Below, piece after piece: positions 47,274 through 58,716 of a stretch of DNA of 64,000 nt; within the stretch, counting starts at the first letter, position 1, and the number at the start of each line of letters is the position of its first letter. Under the pieces are notes generated by a model. That model saw only the letters and a list, made by a program, of their open reading frames with translations, searched no databases and was not told the DNA's origin. The stretch is from Lyophyllum atratum (lineage: Eukaryota > Basidiomycota > Agaricomycetes > Agaricales > Lyophyllaceae), in assembly GCA_014905825.1 (NCBI GenBank), contig JACGCN010000004.1, positions 1,984,001 to 2,048,000 on the forward strand, given 5' to 3'. Position numbers and translations under genes: made by a program.

Positions 47274-50200
47274 CTAAGCCTGAACAACTGCTCCAGACTG
47301 GAGCTCGGCTGTCCGCATGACTTCCATGAGCAAAGTCTGCTGCTCGACTGTGAGGGCAGTGGTGGCGGCTTGATAACTCGGGCCGTTCTGCAGCTGGAAG
47401 GCTAGAGTAGTTACGTCAGAAAAAAATATCAGGGGAGGAGGTTCGAGTAGATAGACATACTTGTGAGTGCTTGCTTGAACGACACATAGGGATCAACAGT
47501 ATCCAGAGCACTAATATAACCAAGCTCTTCTTCGATATCTTCATCCTCTGAATCACTCTCCTCCTCGCCGGCGATGGACTTGTCTTGTTTTTCACGGAGT
47601 CGGGCTCCCTGGAGATTTATTAGAATTGGCAAAGATGTGTCGATCGACAAAACTTACCTCGTTGGCAAGCATCTCCAGGTACGCAGAATCTTCGTCCCAT
47701 ACATCGTCTGAACATGTTCCATGAGAACCTTACAAAGCCTTGTAGAAAAAAACAATCGTACCCTCATCCTCGTTGAAGTTCAGAATCTTTTCCTCGATGA
47801 GTTCGTCGTCGTCCGAGTCCTCCTGCAACGCCTCCTCAAGGGCCTTACGATCTATCATAGGCGACGTCAGTCTCTAAACGAAAGAAAGGTAGAAAGATCG
47901 CTGACCTGCAATCGCCTGGGGCAGTTCCTTGAAGATAGTGAGAACACCCCCGACGATGCCCGGCCACCCGCTCTGCAAAGACTCAGGAACAGCACCAGGC
48001 GCCAGCTCAAGGAGCGCACAGAGGGCCAAGATGCTGAGCTTCTTGTCGTGCACGCGGGGAAGCAGTCCGTCGCCAGTGATGGCAGCGAACCAGCGGTCGA
48101 AGAAGGCCCGAGCCATGCCGGGACGGAAGGCCTCCATGAGATGGAGGGCTGCTGACGGGTTGTACAGGACGGTGTTGATGAGAACTTCGAGGTTGGCCAG
48201 GCGGAGGGAGGAAGTCGAGGATTTTATCTCGAGTTGCTCGAGTGCGGTGGCGATGATGATTTGGAGAGACTGTGATGTAAGTGAGTCGATGTTCTACGTA
48301 ATACGATTAGATGAGAAAACTTACATCGTCAACGCTTCCGCGGAGGTTCAGCAGAATGGATTCGGCAAGCTTGGAGCCATTGACGCGGTCGTTCTCACCG
48401 AGCTGGGGGTTAGTAATAGAGGTGGTATAGATGTCGACGAGCATCTGCTTGTAATCCGGGCGAGCCTTGATAATTTCGCTTCCGTAAGAAACGATGTTAT
48501 CCAAAGACGGGAGCATCTCTGCGAAGGAAAGAAGTCAGCAATCCTTCCATCTAAGGCGGCAATGAATTTACCCTCCAGGAAGTCAACAGCATCGGACTTG
48601 AAAAGTTTATACGTCTCTTCAAATATGGGCCACATCCCAGGTGCGATAGCGCGAAGCTTGAACGTTAGGCTGTCGACTAAGTCATACATATTGTCAAATA
48701 GATCTTTTGAATGTATCAGCAGCTAGTCATAATGAAGTCACGGAGGGGAACGTACCAAGGATTTTGTTTTCGAGGGTGTATTGAATAATAGGAATAATGA
48801 CTTCCTGAACTTGCGCTAGAATCTCAGGTGAATTTTCGATCGAAGAGACGATCTATGGAACAAAACCATTAGAATACGCCCAGAACAGAGAGCGGTAGTC
48901 ACTAACCGTGCCGATGGTCTTGGCAACTCCCATAGCCGCGAAGGTCTTGTCCTCATCGACATTGGCAAGAAGACCGTCAAGATCGACATTTTGGCTATCA
49001 GTCTCCTCCTGTGAAAGACTCTCCTTCGCAAGACGCAAGTACGATTCACACTAAAAAGAACGGGGTTGATGTCAAAGAAGGAAAAAAAAACATGAGGAAG
49101 ACGGCTTACCAAGCGTGCAGTCAATTGTGCCGCAACCGGAAGCAGCTCCGTTTGGAAGGCGTTGACCATAACCTCCATACTGCTGTTGAGGATATCCAAA
49201 TCCGTCTCATCAGACAACTTGAGGAGATCTGCAACCGGAGAAACCACCACGCGATACCGTTGAGTTATTTCGCACAGCCGGCGATTTTGTCGAAGCTAAG
49301 GAACAACTCGCGTACCTTGGATGACCTTCCCAACCTGGGGTGCGACAGCGATTTTCACTACATGGTGTGGTTCGGTTTCGGTAAGTAAAGATGCGACGCG
49401 TGGTGGGAGGGGGAACAGAAGAGTTCCAGAGGAATGGACGGACCAGATTCATGCGCGACGACGAGCTCGGTAAGTGCCAAGGCAGCGTTGACCCTGACTG
49501 GGAACTCGGGATCGTCCAACGCGGCCGCGATCGCGCGGAAGTTCACGTTGAGGTTCTGAGGGGTTCGAAGAGAAGGAGGGTGATGAGCACTGCCATGGAA
49601 CCCAGACGAAGGGAAGCTTTTCCACGGACCTCTTCATTAGACCAAGTCAGGCCGGCCTTCGTCACGGTTCCTATCACCTCGCACGCCTATCAAGGTTAAA
49701 GGAATCAGAACAGAAATGTTGATGCAGCACTGATGCTTTGGAAGGACGACTCACGATCGCCCTGAGGTAGGGTTCTGAGCTGGTGAATTCGGGGGTAACA
49801 AATTGGAGAACAAAGGCCTCCATGTTACCCTTCACATCGGGGTGACGCATCATCCACGGAGCCAGGGCCGCAGTCATGTTCAAAGCCCCAAATCTTTGTG
49901 GGGGAGCAGAGTTTCTGTCAAAGACGAGAATAAGATAAGAAGTCCGAGGAGAAACATATAGCATGAACACGCACGATCGCAAGACCGTGTTGATGAAGCC
50001 GAGGATGGGCATGAAGGTCGTCTTCGTCCTGTTGCTTGCGAGCGAGAAGAGGAACGAGGTCGCTGCCGAAACAGGGGTCGCGAAGCTCTCATACTCGTCT
50101 GCGTAGAAAAAGGTTAAGTGGTCAGGAGAAGCAATGGAACTTAGCTCGCCTGACTCACCAACAGAGATGCGGATGTAGTCCACTGGGTCGCCTTCCCAGA

Positions 50201-51598
50201 GAGCTTTCTTGGTCTCGTTGAAGGAGAGTTGAGGGAATACAAACGATGATACAAGGGTCTCAACGCTGGATTTGAGAAGGACCCAGGTGGATTTGGGCTT
50301 GATACTGCGTACAACCCCAAGAGGTAAGCATCTGTAATACACGACACCGCCATTACCGACACGTACCATTCGGTGAAGAACTGGAAGATTTGGTACTGGC
50401 ACTTCTTTGAGAGCCAGGCCTGGTTGGAGACGAAGAGTTGGACTTGGTTGAGGTAGGTGCTCAAGATTTCGGGAGCAAAATTGGTAACGAAATGTTGTGC
50501 GAAGGCTCCATATTGATCTTTCATGCCACTTGGGAGCTGCGATGGGTTCCCGAACCTGAAAACAGTCATTACAATGCTCATCGGGACTGATTATTCGGTA
50601 AACCCCTCTACCTGTGGAAAAGGCGACCAAGGATGTTATACGCCCATTTCTTGGCCTTCCACCATTCGGAGCGTTCGCGTTCATCTTCATCTTCGGGCAC
50701 AGCATCTTCTGGGATCTGCAGGTTGACGACCGCGAACAGGAGCTGGCCCCATGGAACAAGGCTGTCTTTATTCTGCTGATGCACACTGAGGTCGACCACA
50801 ACGCTCGTCCTGTAGGTTTTGAGGATAAGATGAAGCATGGTTGGGATCTCGACAGCAGCTGAGGGGGGAGTCTGGAGCATTTGGGTGGCGATGTTGACCA
50901 AAATCGGGAACACCTCTGCCGCGATCTGAGGAATATCGGTGTTGCGGGGACGGAACCTATGAGCCATCGATGAAGCATTACCCCTGCGAGATGTACGTTT
51001 GTAACGAACCTGAACGCGCGAACAGCCTCCAAGACCGCGACACATCCTGCATGAACTTCTCTGATGTTGCTGCTGCTCAGCAGGCGCTTGATCTCCTCCA
51101 GGAGGCCTGGCCACCTCTCCGGGAAATCATGGGCCACGATAGACTTGAGTGTGTGGGCAAGTTGTAAGGTGATACTGCGCGATGGGGATGCAGCGAGAAG
51201 GAGAAGAATATGGGAACGGAGAGCTTCGCGATCGGAGGCAGCGATAATGCCTTGATCAGGGCGCCTGTTGGAGGTTGGATCGAGAGCATAGAGCGACTGA
51301 ACGCGGTTTTTCAGCCAGACTGAGCATGCCTGGCGCGTCGCACTGCAGAAAGTTAGTTTTGAGTGGCACGTCGCGTTTAAACACGTACAGATCGATGCTA
51401 TCGGCTGCGATAATTTGGAGAAGCGCAGTGATCATGCCCTCTTCATTGCCAACCTGGCGAGATTAATTAAGATAATATGTCACTCGATGACCTATGATTG
51501 ACAATTACCTTGCGAATCTGGAGCTCTGCGGTTCTTCGTACATTGGGATCTGGGCTAATGGTCGTTGCGAATAGATTTGATAGGGTTTGTAGATCCAT
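47274..51598 (-). CDS. Importin-7/8-type karyopherin (Sxm1/Nmd5 family)
   Basis: A long multi-exon gene from ATG 51598 (MDLQTLSNLFATTISPDPNV, RRTAELQIRK) to TAG 47274, roughly 1,040 aa, the family's usual size. The importin-beta N-terminal domain includes RQACSVWLKNRV and the HDFPERWPGLLEEIKRLL segment. HEAT repeats fill the rest (for example RFGALNMTAALAPWMMRHPD, PEFPVRVNAALALTELVVAH, SYGSEIIKARPDYKQM). A strongly acidic loop (EEALQEDSDDDELIEEK; EEESDSEDEDIEEEL) lies near the C-terminus, as in Sxm1/Nmd5/importin-7. Such receptors carry ribosomal proteins, histones and other basic cargoes into the nucleus with Ran-GTP. At least a dozen introns of about 50-70 nt are evident. It converges with ARP6. 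Confidence 0.94.
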
Positions 51599-53696
51599 CT
51601 AGGGGAGATGAGTATGATATGAGGGACTTGGCACAGGAGGAGGGGTTGTGAGAGTTGGGGAAGAGAGATAAAGAGGACCTACTGGGTATAAATGCGAAGA
51701 TGAATGGAGCGACGGAGTGGTTCAACGGTGTTTCAAAGAATTCCAGCGATAATCATAAAGGGCCATTCTTCAAAAATTTAGCCGATCACGTGAGGCGCGT
51801 CAAATAATGCAGCTGAGGGTCGACCGCCGGGTCTTCCTTGCCCTCAACGGCATCCTCAAAGCAATCCTTCTTACGACATGCGAAGACGCCCGTTTTCATA
51901 TAACTCAAAATACTGCCCTATTTCGTGGGTAAGCCCCGAGCCGCTACGACGACCATGACGACGGCTAGGGGCACAAGTCAATATAGATGACAACTTGAAT
52001 GTTCAGATGAAGATGAACGTGACAGATTGCAGCGAAGCAGAGTACAGCGCGATCTGCAAACCGTATAGATCATGACGTTATACGGCCGATAAGATGTTCT
52101 CTTCAGGTCATCGATAACGTGGGGCCGGAAATGAACAGCTAGTATATGTTTTCATTTCTCGTCGTGATCTTGCCACGTTCTTTGGGACATTTCTTCGCGG
52201 GTTCCCTTCATTTCCTGTCGCGACACGCCGGAACTGCCACGCCCCAGGAATTGGTCTTGATCGATAAACCAACGCTACGAGACGATCCTGCCAATCTGGT
52301 CAGATAGGCCCTTCACGTTTTCTCAAGCTGGCCATTGTACAACAATACTCGGAAGACCAACAGGCATCATGAAGGGTTCTTGGACCACCTCTTCGCGCCC
52401 AAGACGAAACTCTTCCAGCCCCTGAAAACTGTCATTCTTCGACATTGTCGTCAGGCGCCAGGCAGACTAGCCATAAACGCATAGTGTGCTGGTATATTTT
52501 AATGCGAGGAGAAGCTAGGAACAGGCTTTGACAATAATGCGAGTCAACGGTGACATCACTCGCCGGCGGAATATCAACTGAGTCGTCTTGGTACGCTGCG
52601 GACTGATCAAGGACACATTCTACGTTGGCGAAAAGGCTCCTAAAGGTTACATTCAGGATGCGTTGGCGCATCGGCGGATCATGGACCCGCATTTCCTGAT
52701 CAACGCACCTAGTAGTAAATGGAAATCCCAGCACTAGTATGGAAGGTCATTGAGCACGTATTCAATCCTTGTCGCAAGAAATTTATCTGAGAAATCCTTC
52801 AGGAAATTCCTTGCCCTATTGCCTGATGGAAAATCCCTCCGAGTCGGGCTTACACTTTCGGATCTTCCACACTCCCGGCACTGGCAGTCTGCAGATGTCC
52901 TAGGGCGCCGTCACGTATCTGTATTCAACGCATAGGGATATGACACACGTCTATGCCTAGTTCGAGCTGCACGCACCTACGATGGACCTGGATCTACAAG
53001 CGTGCTAACGTGTGGGTCACTCGCTCTTGCGTGTATGTTACTCTCGCTCACTATCTGTGGCGACCGCAGTGTCCGTATATGAAGCCCAAATCGCCAGAGG
53101 TATGTATTGACCCTCTTCTTCCATTGAAAGCGCCATGGCTTGCTGAGCAGGATCGCGCTTTTCTAGAATTTGGGGCCAAGACCAAGACCTCCAGAAATAA
53201 ATGACCCCGCCCTTGCCGCCGGACCACGACGTAAACGGCGAACAAATGAAACTTCCAGGCACTGCGCTCGAGTCAGATCTGGGGCGTATAGCTGGTGAAG
53301 TAGGTGTGCCTAAACCTACATGGGGAAAACTTGTCAATTGCAGGCGCCCTTGATGTCCGGCGGTGAAGGAACATACTTAGTTCTTACCCCAATACGAGGC
53401 TTGTATACTAAGTCACTTATTATTATTGTCAATTGTGCGTTCCGTTTGAGGCGACCGTCGTGATCATTGGTGGAAAGCTTGTAGGTGACTTCATAGCTCG
53501 ATCAAGAGCATTATATGGGATATACTCTGTATGGATGATGACTTATGAATGGGTTTGATAGCTGTAGCCCGTGCTGAGCGGCTACGATATTGCGAAATAT
53601 GGAAGTGTGGTAGTAGATCCAGCATACATCATCCATAGCATGATAGCATTCCATCTCTCCTTGGGTCAATCCCAGAAGGAAGTGAGAGAAAAATAT
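51599..53696. other. Interval without a recognised gene
   Basis: 51599-52340 has nothing coding-like. The minus strand at 52734-52432 is open (100 codons; FTTRCVDQEMRVHDPPMR, RIKIYQHTMRLWLVCL) and the adjacent frame resumes similar composition after its stop, which suggests a decayed fungal gene. I cannot name the family. The plus strand at 52750-53204 has short unassigned frames. Confidence 0.35.
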
Positions 53697-53794
53697 GAGT
53701 CGACCCAGGTTCGAACTGAGGACCTTCTGTGCACATCGTGACTTGAGAGTACAAGATGTTAGACAGATGCGATAACCAACTACGCCATCGACCC
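53697..53794 (-). tRNA. tRNA-Val (anticodon AAC) with an about 25-nt intron
   Basis: On the minus strand acceptor GGGTCGA pairs with TCGACTC (one G-T). The D arm GCGTAGTTGGTTATCGC follows. The anticodon stem is TCTGT/ACAGA with loop C-T-AAC-A, then about 25 nt of intron, one loop base and the 3' stem half. The T arm is CTCAG-TTCGAAC-CTGGG. The anticodon AAC and the intron after position 37 fit a nuclear tRNA-Val. Confidence 0.92.
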
Positions 53795-54367
53795 GCTGAA
53801 GCAGTCTCTCCAGAATCTCGAGTAGGGTCCTCCAGAAATTCTCGTTCGCAGATGTAGTAGTAGTACCAGTAAGAAACCGAACATCTGGGCGTCCCAGAAC
53901 ATGCCGGGGCATAGTGTAACTTCCGAAATCCATTAAATGTGCGAGGCCGCCTACAACCACCCATTCAGAATCGACTTGGCCATACACAACGTGGCGCAAT
54001 TCATTGCCAAGACACATAATCAAGTCTGTGCTGCCAATTCATTGTTGGAGCAGGTCCCAGCTCACGCAGAACAGTCTATACATCTCTACGTAAGGGCGAT
54101 GGTACTTAATTGCGATAAAACATTGGGTACTGACTCCAGTAAGTGATTCACAACAACTGGCGCCTGCACTCCTTGAGCCCGTGCCCTGAGGTCATATCGT
54201 TCTGCCGTCCCTCGACCCAGCCACAGCGCACTTAAAGGTATAGATCCGGGTAGCATCGCCGTATGAGCGGGGGTATGCAGTGTTAGATGGGTGGGCGTGG
54301 TCAGGGTAGCGAGATGCTTGGTAGCGAGATGCTTGAAGTGGTGGATAGCGATAACCACATACGTGCT
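53795..54367. other. 3' flank of the tandem family
   Basis: No gene. 54255-54367 resembles 58585-58716, the flank beyond copy 3 (GCGGGGGTATGC, CAGGGTAGC, AGATG, GATAGCGATAACCAC, TACGTGCTTCAATCCAATCT). The duplicated unit therefore extends beyond the stop codons. Confidence 0.6.
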
Positions 54368-55471
54368 TCAATCCAATCTAAGTTGTGACTTAGATTCCTG
54401 CTTTTCATACTCTGGGTAGAGTAAACCAATGTCCTTCCATGTTTTGGCCGGACGATCCAGGTTAATCGACCATGGTCGAGGGGCGGGACCTGGGTGTGGG
54501 CCCCAGCTGTATTTTTCCACCAAAGTGCCTTTTTTTGGAATAGGAAGATGCATGTCGTATCCAGGACAGACCACTTTAATGGGCTCCAGGATATCCAGGA
54601 CACGCAAGACGAGAAATCTGCTCCCTGCGTGTTGCGGCAACGTCGAGCGCTCGAATCGAACAAGGATACGCCCTACAACACGTCCACCATGAGTGAACGA
54701 CACTGGCATTCAACATACTCGAGTGAGCTTACCAGAGTAAGGCACCATGCCTTCGGTGTTTTCTTTCCGCTTATCGTTAAACATGCCCGCGATTGCCATG
54801 ACACCCAGCTTCTGAGGAGTAAATATGCGTACGACATGATTGAAATGAGCGATGTCCAGAGGAAACGGGTGCCCCAGGTAGTGAATATAAGTCCCGTGTG
54901 GGTGGAAGTAATTCCGGGACAGGCCCTCCTGGATAACCCGCATGAGGTTTGAATCCAAGAGTCCCTCCTCGAGGAGTTGTATCCTGAAAGGCTCGTAGTA
55001 GGCCTTCGTCATCCTCAATAGACTGATCGCCCAAGGACTTCCATCGACCGCTTTGAGATCTTCCCCGTTCTGAAACACCGGGTCGTTGTGCGGGGCGAGA
55101 CGCAATCGGATCTCCCCTGTAGTCGGCGGGAGCTTTGGGTCGTGATGATAGTAGAGGAAGCCATGTGACTTTGGGGGAAAGGGGGCGCTGAGGGATCCTC
55201 TACTGGTTGGCACAGACGCGTAGCGGAGGGTGCCAGACTGGGATCTGAACTTGACACAGGGCCTCCTGTAGTCTGAGACGTCGATGAAATCCTGGGGTTG
55301 TATGCGTTGTGGGTCGAGAGTTCCGAGTACTCGTTGAATTCTGGGCAATCGTCGTGTTGTGGCCCCCTTCCTAGGCGATGCGTCAAGGTTCGAAGTTGTC
55401 GCTGAGGTGCGTACATTTAAAATGTTTCTGGGACGCGCTATAGCCCACCCAACGCGTGAATTGAGAAACAT
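54368..55471 (-). CDS. Tandem family protein, copy 1 (unrecognised family)
   Basis: Two exons, 55471-54733 and 54672-54368 (1044 nt, 347 aa), intron 60 nt. It starts MFLNSRVGWAIARPRN, an Arg-rich, acid-poor N-terminus like a mitochondrial presequence, followed by TTSNLDAS. Conserved blocks shared by all copies are LDPQRIQPQDFIDVSDY, KSHGFLYYHHDPKLP, TTGEIRLRL, SPWAISLLRMTKAYYEPFRI, LMRVIQEGL, RIFTPQKLGVMAI and PYSG. Exon 2 has GRILVRFERSTLPQHAGSR, LVLRVLDILEPIKVV, GYDMHLPIPKKG and PRPWSINLDRPAKTWKDIGL. I do not recognise the family; similar GFLYYH proteins seem to occur in multi-copy sets in agarics (recollection, not checked). The Met is chosen because it is shared by all three copies; copy 1 stays open 12 codons further. 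Confidence 0.75.
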
Positions 55472-56419
55472 AAAAGCTCGGGAAACGCAGGCCAACTTCA
55501 GTGGCAACAGCTAACTTTAGACTCCGCTTACGCCAATCTTCCATGATGGAAGCGTCGCACGAGCCCTACCGACTCGACGCCCAACCAGGCCCAAGCCCAT
55601 GGTGGTCATTACGAATAGGTTATCCATTGGAGTTCTGCTTATTCTTATGTTTCTTTATGATAGCGGTGTCTTCAGCAAATTCATACGCTCTTACTAATTT
55701 ACACCGCTTTTCAGAACGCGAATTTCAGTCCAAGGGTCGCTCATTCTTTTCTTTTAGTGTGCTGAAGAAAGAAACGCATACCTCCCTTCCCCTCTATTTC
55801 TTCCGCTTCCTCATGTACTCAGAGTACATCATGATGCACATGTTTCACCTTCGACTTTTGCACGGATAATGTGAATGAACTACCGCTTTGCAGACTGCAT
55901 CCGCACCCCAAGCTCTAACTGGACAGCAACATCCCGCAATTCCTGCTGCTCCGATCCGCCTCCTGCCTCAACATTGGGCCCAGCGGGACAGGAAGCATCC
56001 AAGCCACTGATCTCCTGCGCAATCTCAATCTTAGGCTCCTCAATGGGCTTCTTGTTCGCACACGTGCCCACAACAAAACTCGGCATCTGGGAGGCCCAGG
56101 ACATGCCTCCTGCAACCCCAGAGCCCAGACAGCGGACAACATGATATGCAGGGTGTAGTGGTCTGAGTCCCAGTCGGAGTCAGACCGAACGCGGCGCAAT
56201 GGAGCGCCGAGGGGATGTCACAGGCGCCCTGCTTCTTCACGACGGTTAACGCGCACCTTCGAAAAAGTGAACCAATGTTTTCCGATACTTTAGATGCGCG
56301 ATCCAAGTTTCCTGAGTACGGGCGATGGGCATCACGCTGGGGCTGCGCCTCCCTTGTGTCTTTCACTAAATGAATACCTGTTTCACTCCGATCTAATTGC
56401 GAATTAGATTCCTGCTTTC
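55472..56419. other. Spacer between copies 1 and 2, with unit-specific ORF and promoter block
   Basis: 55617-55700 (TTGGAGTTCTGCTT, ATGTTTCTTTATGATAGCGG) is repeated at 57646-57727 upstream of copy 2. The minus strand at 56104-55880 is open (MPSFVVGTCANKKPIEEPK, then EIAQEISGLD, to TAG), and a matching but stop-broken stretch occurs at about 58040-57830. So this ORF is part of the duplicated unit. 56400-56245 is a degenerate exon-2 relic, listed separately. Confidence 0.55.
56245..56400 (-). pseudogene. Exon-2 relic of the tandem family (first)
   Basis: The minus-strand translation reads KDTREAQPQRDAHRPYSGNL, then DRASKVSENIGSLF. It aligns with the exon-2 end of the intact copies (PRPWSINLDRPxKxWKDIGLLYP) and with the second relic at 58285-58530. 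There is no start, exon 1 or splice context, and the strand is the same. Confidence 0.55.
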
Positions 56420-57503
56420 CTAAGAAGGCGATACCGCGTACTCTGGATAGAGTAAACCAATGTCCCCCCATGCTCTGACCGGACGATCCAGGTTAATCGA
56501 CCATGGTCGAGGGGCACCTGGGTGTAGGCCCGAGCTGTGAGTTTCCACCAAACAACCTTTTTTTGGAATAGGAAGATACATGTCGTATCCAGGATGCGCC
56601 ACTCTGATGGGCTCAATGATATCCAGGACACGCAAGACGACGGATCTCGTCCCCGCGTGTTGCGGCAACGTTGAGCGCTCGAATCGAACGAGAATACGCC
56701 CTACAACACGCCCATCATGAGTAAACGACAATGGCATTTAACATAAGCATACCGGAGTAAGGCACCGCGCCTTTGGTATTTTCTTTTCGCCTGTCGTTGA
56801 AAATGCTCGAGATTGCCATGACACCCAACTTCCGAGGAGTAAATATGCGTATGAAATGATTGGTACGAGCGACGTTCAGAGAAAACGGGTGCTCCAGGTA
56901 GTGAAGAGGAGTTACATGTCTGTGGAACTTATTCAGGGAGAGACTCTCCTGGATAACCCGCATGAGGTTTGGATCAACGAGTTCGTCCTCGAGGACTAGC
57001 ATCCGCAATGGCTCGTAGGAGGACTTCGTCATCGTCAATAAACTGATCGCCCAAGGCTTCCCATGGATGTCCTTGAGATCTTGTCCGTTCTGAAATTGCG
57101 CCGGGTCGTCGCGCGGGGTGAGACGGAATCGAATCTCCCCCGTAGTCAGCGGGAGCTTCGGGTCATGATGATAGTAGAGGAAGCCATGTGACTTTGGGGG
57201 AAAGGGGATACGACCAAACGTTTTCCCGTAGTGGAGAATCACGAGTTGGGATCCGGACTTGAAGAAACGGGGCTGTTTGTAGTTTGAGATGTCGACGAAG
57301 TCCTGGGGTTGTATGCGTTGTGGGTCTAGAGTTCTGAGTACTCGCCGAGGTTTGGGCAATTGTGATGTTGCGGCCCCCTTAGACTGCCTAGGCGATGCGT
57401 CAAGGTTCGAAGTTGTCGCTGTATGGCGAAAAAAGCGCGTGGCGCAAGGAGTTGAAACGTTTCTGGGACGCGCTATAGCCCACACGCGTGGAATGAGAAA
57501 CAT
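56420..57503 (-). CDS. Tandem family protein, copy 2 (unrecognised family)
   Basis: Exons 57503-56753 and 56700-56420 (1032 nt, 343 aa), intron 52 nt at the same position as in copies 1 and 3 (after PYSG). It starts MFLIPRVWAIARPRNVSTPC with RFFRHTATTSNLD, again a presequence-like N-terminus (Arg-rich, no acidic residue before Asp of NLD). Blocks correspond one-to-one with copy 1: LDPQRIQPQDFVDISNY, KSHGFLYYHHDPKLP, TTGEIRFRL, KPWAISLLTMTKSSYEPLRM, RIFTPRKLGVMAI. The C-terminus is GLLYPEYAVSPS. The function is unknown. All key blocks are intact, so the copy looks functional. Confidence 0.75.
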
Positions 57504-58716
57504 ATCAAAAGCTCGATGAACGGTAAACCACCCGATCGCAACAGTCAAATTTAGACTCCGCTTACGGCCAATCAGAAATCTTTCGGAAAGGTTGTACTAC
57601 TAGCCCTGCCGGCTCGACGCCCAACCCCAGTGATCATTACGAATAGATTATGCATTGGAGTTCTGCTTCTTCCTATGTTTCTTTATGATAGCGGTGTCTG
57701 CGTCAATTCATACACTCTTACTAATTTTCAGAACGCGAACTCCAGTCCAAGGGCGCCGGGTTGCTCATTCTTGAACAGAAAATGGATTTCTCCTCTCCAG
57801 AATAAGAACGCCTCTAACTGAGCAGCCACACCGCGCAATTCCTGCTGCTCCCATCCACCTCCTGCCTCTGTCGTTGCCCTATCGCAGCATTGAGCCCAGC
57901 GGGGCAGGGAGAGCCCAAGCCAATGATCCCCATGAGATAGCGTTCCTAAGCGGTCCCCGCGCAATCTCAATTCGGGCTGCTGAAGAGATTCTCGTTCGCA
58001 CACGTGCCAACAACAAAACTCGGCATCTGGGAGGCCCAGGAAATGCCTCCTTCAACCCCAGAGCCGAATCATACCATGCTGTTGTTGCCGCGCAACAACT
58101 TTGGAAGGGCATACATAGGCGGAAAACCGGCTGCAGAACGAGTGGAGATGATATGAGTGGTCTGAGTCTCAGACAAAACGCGGGCGCGATGGAGCGGCGA
58201 AGATGTGTGCATGTGCGAATGTTACAGATGCCCTGCTTCTTCACGACGTCAACAACGCGCACCCTTGGAAAAAGTAAACCGATGTTTTTCGATACTTCAG
58301 ATGCGCGGCCCAAGTTTATCGAGCATGAGTGATGGGCAATCACCTGGGGCTACGCCCTTCTTGTATCTTTCGACCAAATAGCCTTTCTTCGGTATAGGAA
58401 CAAGCATATCCTATTCATGAGTGACCACATCGATGGGCTCTAGGATCTCCAGGACACGCAAGACGACGGACCTCGTCCCTGCATGTTCAGCGCTCTAGCC
58501 GAGCGAGGATTCGTCCTATCATATGCACGCATGAGTAAACGCCGATGGAAAGTAAGATATAAGCTCACGAGACTAGTGAGGTAGCATCGCTCTACGGGCG
58601 GGGGTATGCGATGGGTCGTGGGCAGGGTAGCAAGATGTGCTTGACGTGGTGAATAGCGATAACCACTCAGTACGTGCTTCAATCCAATCTAAGTCGTGCG
58701 TAAGATTCCTGCTTTT
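57504..58716. other. Spacer between copies 2 and 3
   Basis: Contains the promoter-side block shared with copy 1 (57646-57727), the broken version of the unit-specific ORF (about 58040-57830, with internal stops) and a clear exon-2 relic (58530-58285). 58585-58716 matches the 3' flank of copy 1. No other gene is seen. Confidence 0.55.
58285..58530 (-). pseudogene. Exon-2 relic of the tandem family (second)
   Basis: The minus-strand translation has GRILARLER-like sequence, AGTRSVVLRVLEILEPIDVV, a TAG stop before DMLVPIPKKGYLVERYKKG, then a degraded SLMLDKLGPR and a further stop. It matches the start of exon 2 of the intact copies through to the end. The 5' part of the QHAG block is deleted and no exon 1 is attached. 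Confidence 0.75.

Noticed and set aside
54703..54732. A 30-nt intron in tandem copy 1 (acceptor GCCAG)
   Set aside because: The equivalent acceptor is missing in copy 2. All three copies share the acceptor before GGCGTAT, which gives normal 52-60 nt introns and the conserved RILVRFERS start of exon 2.
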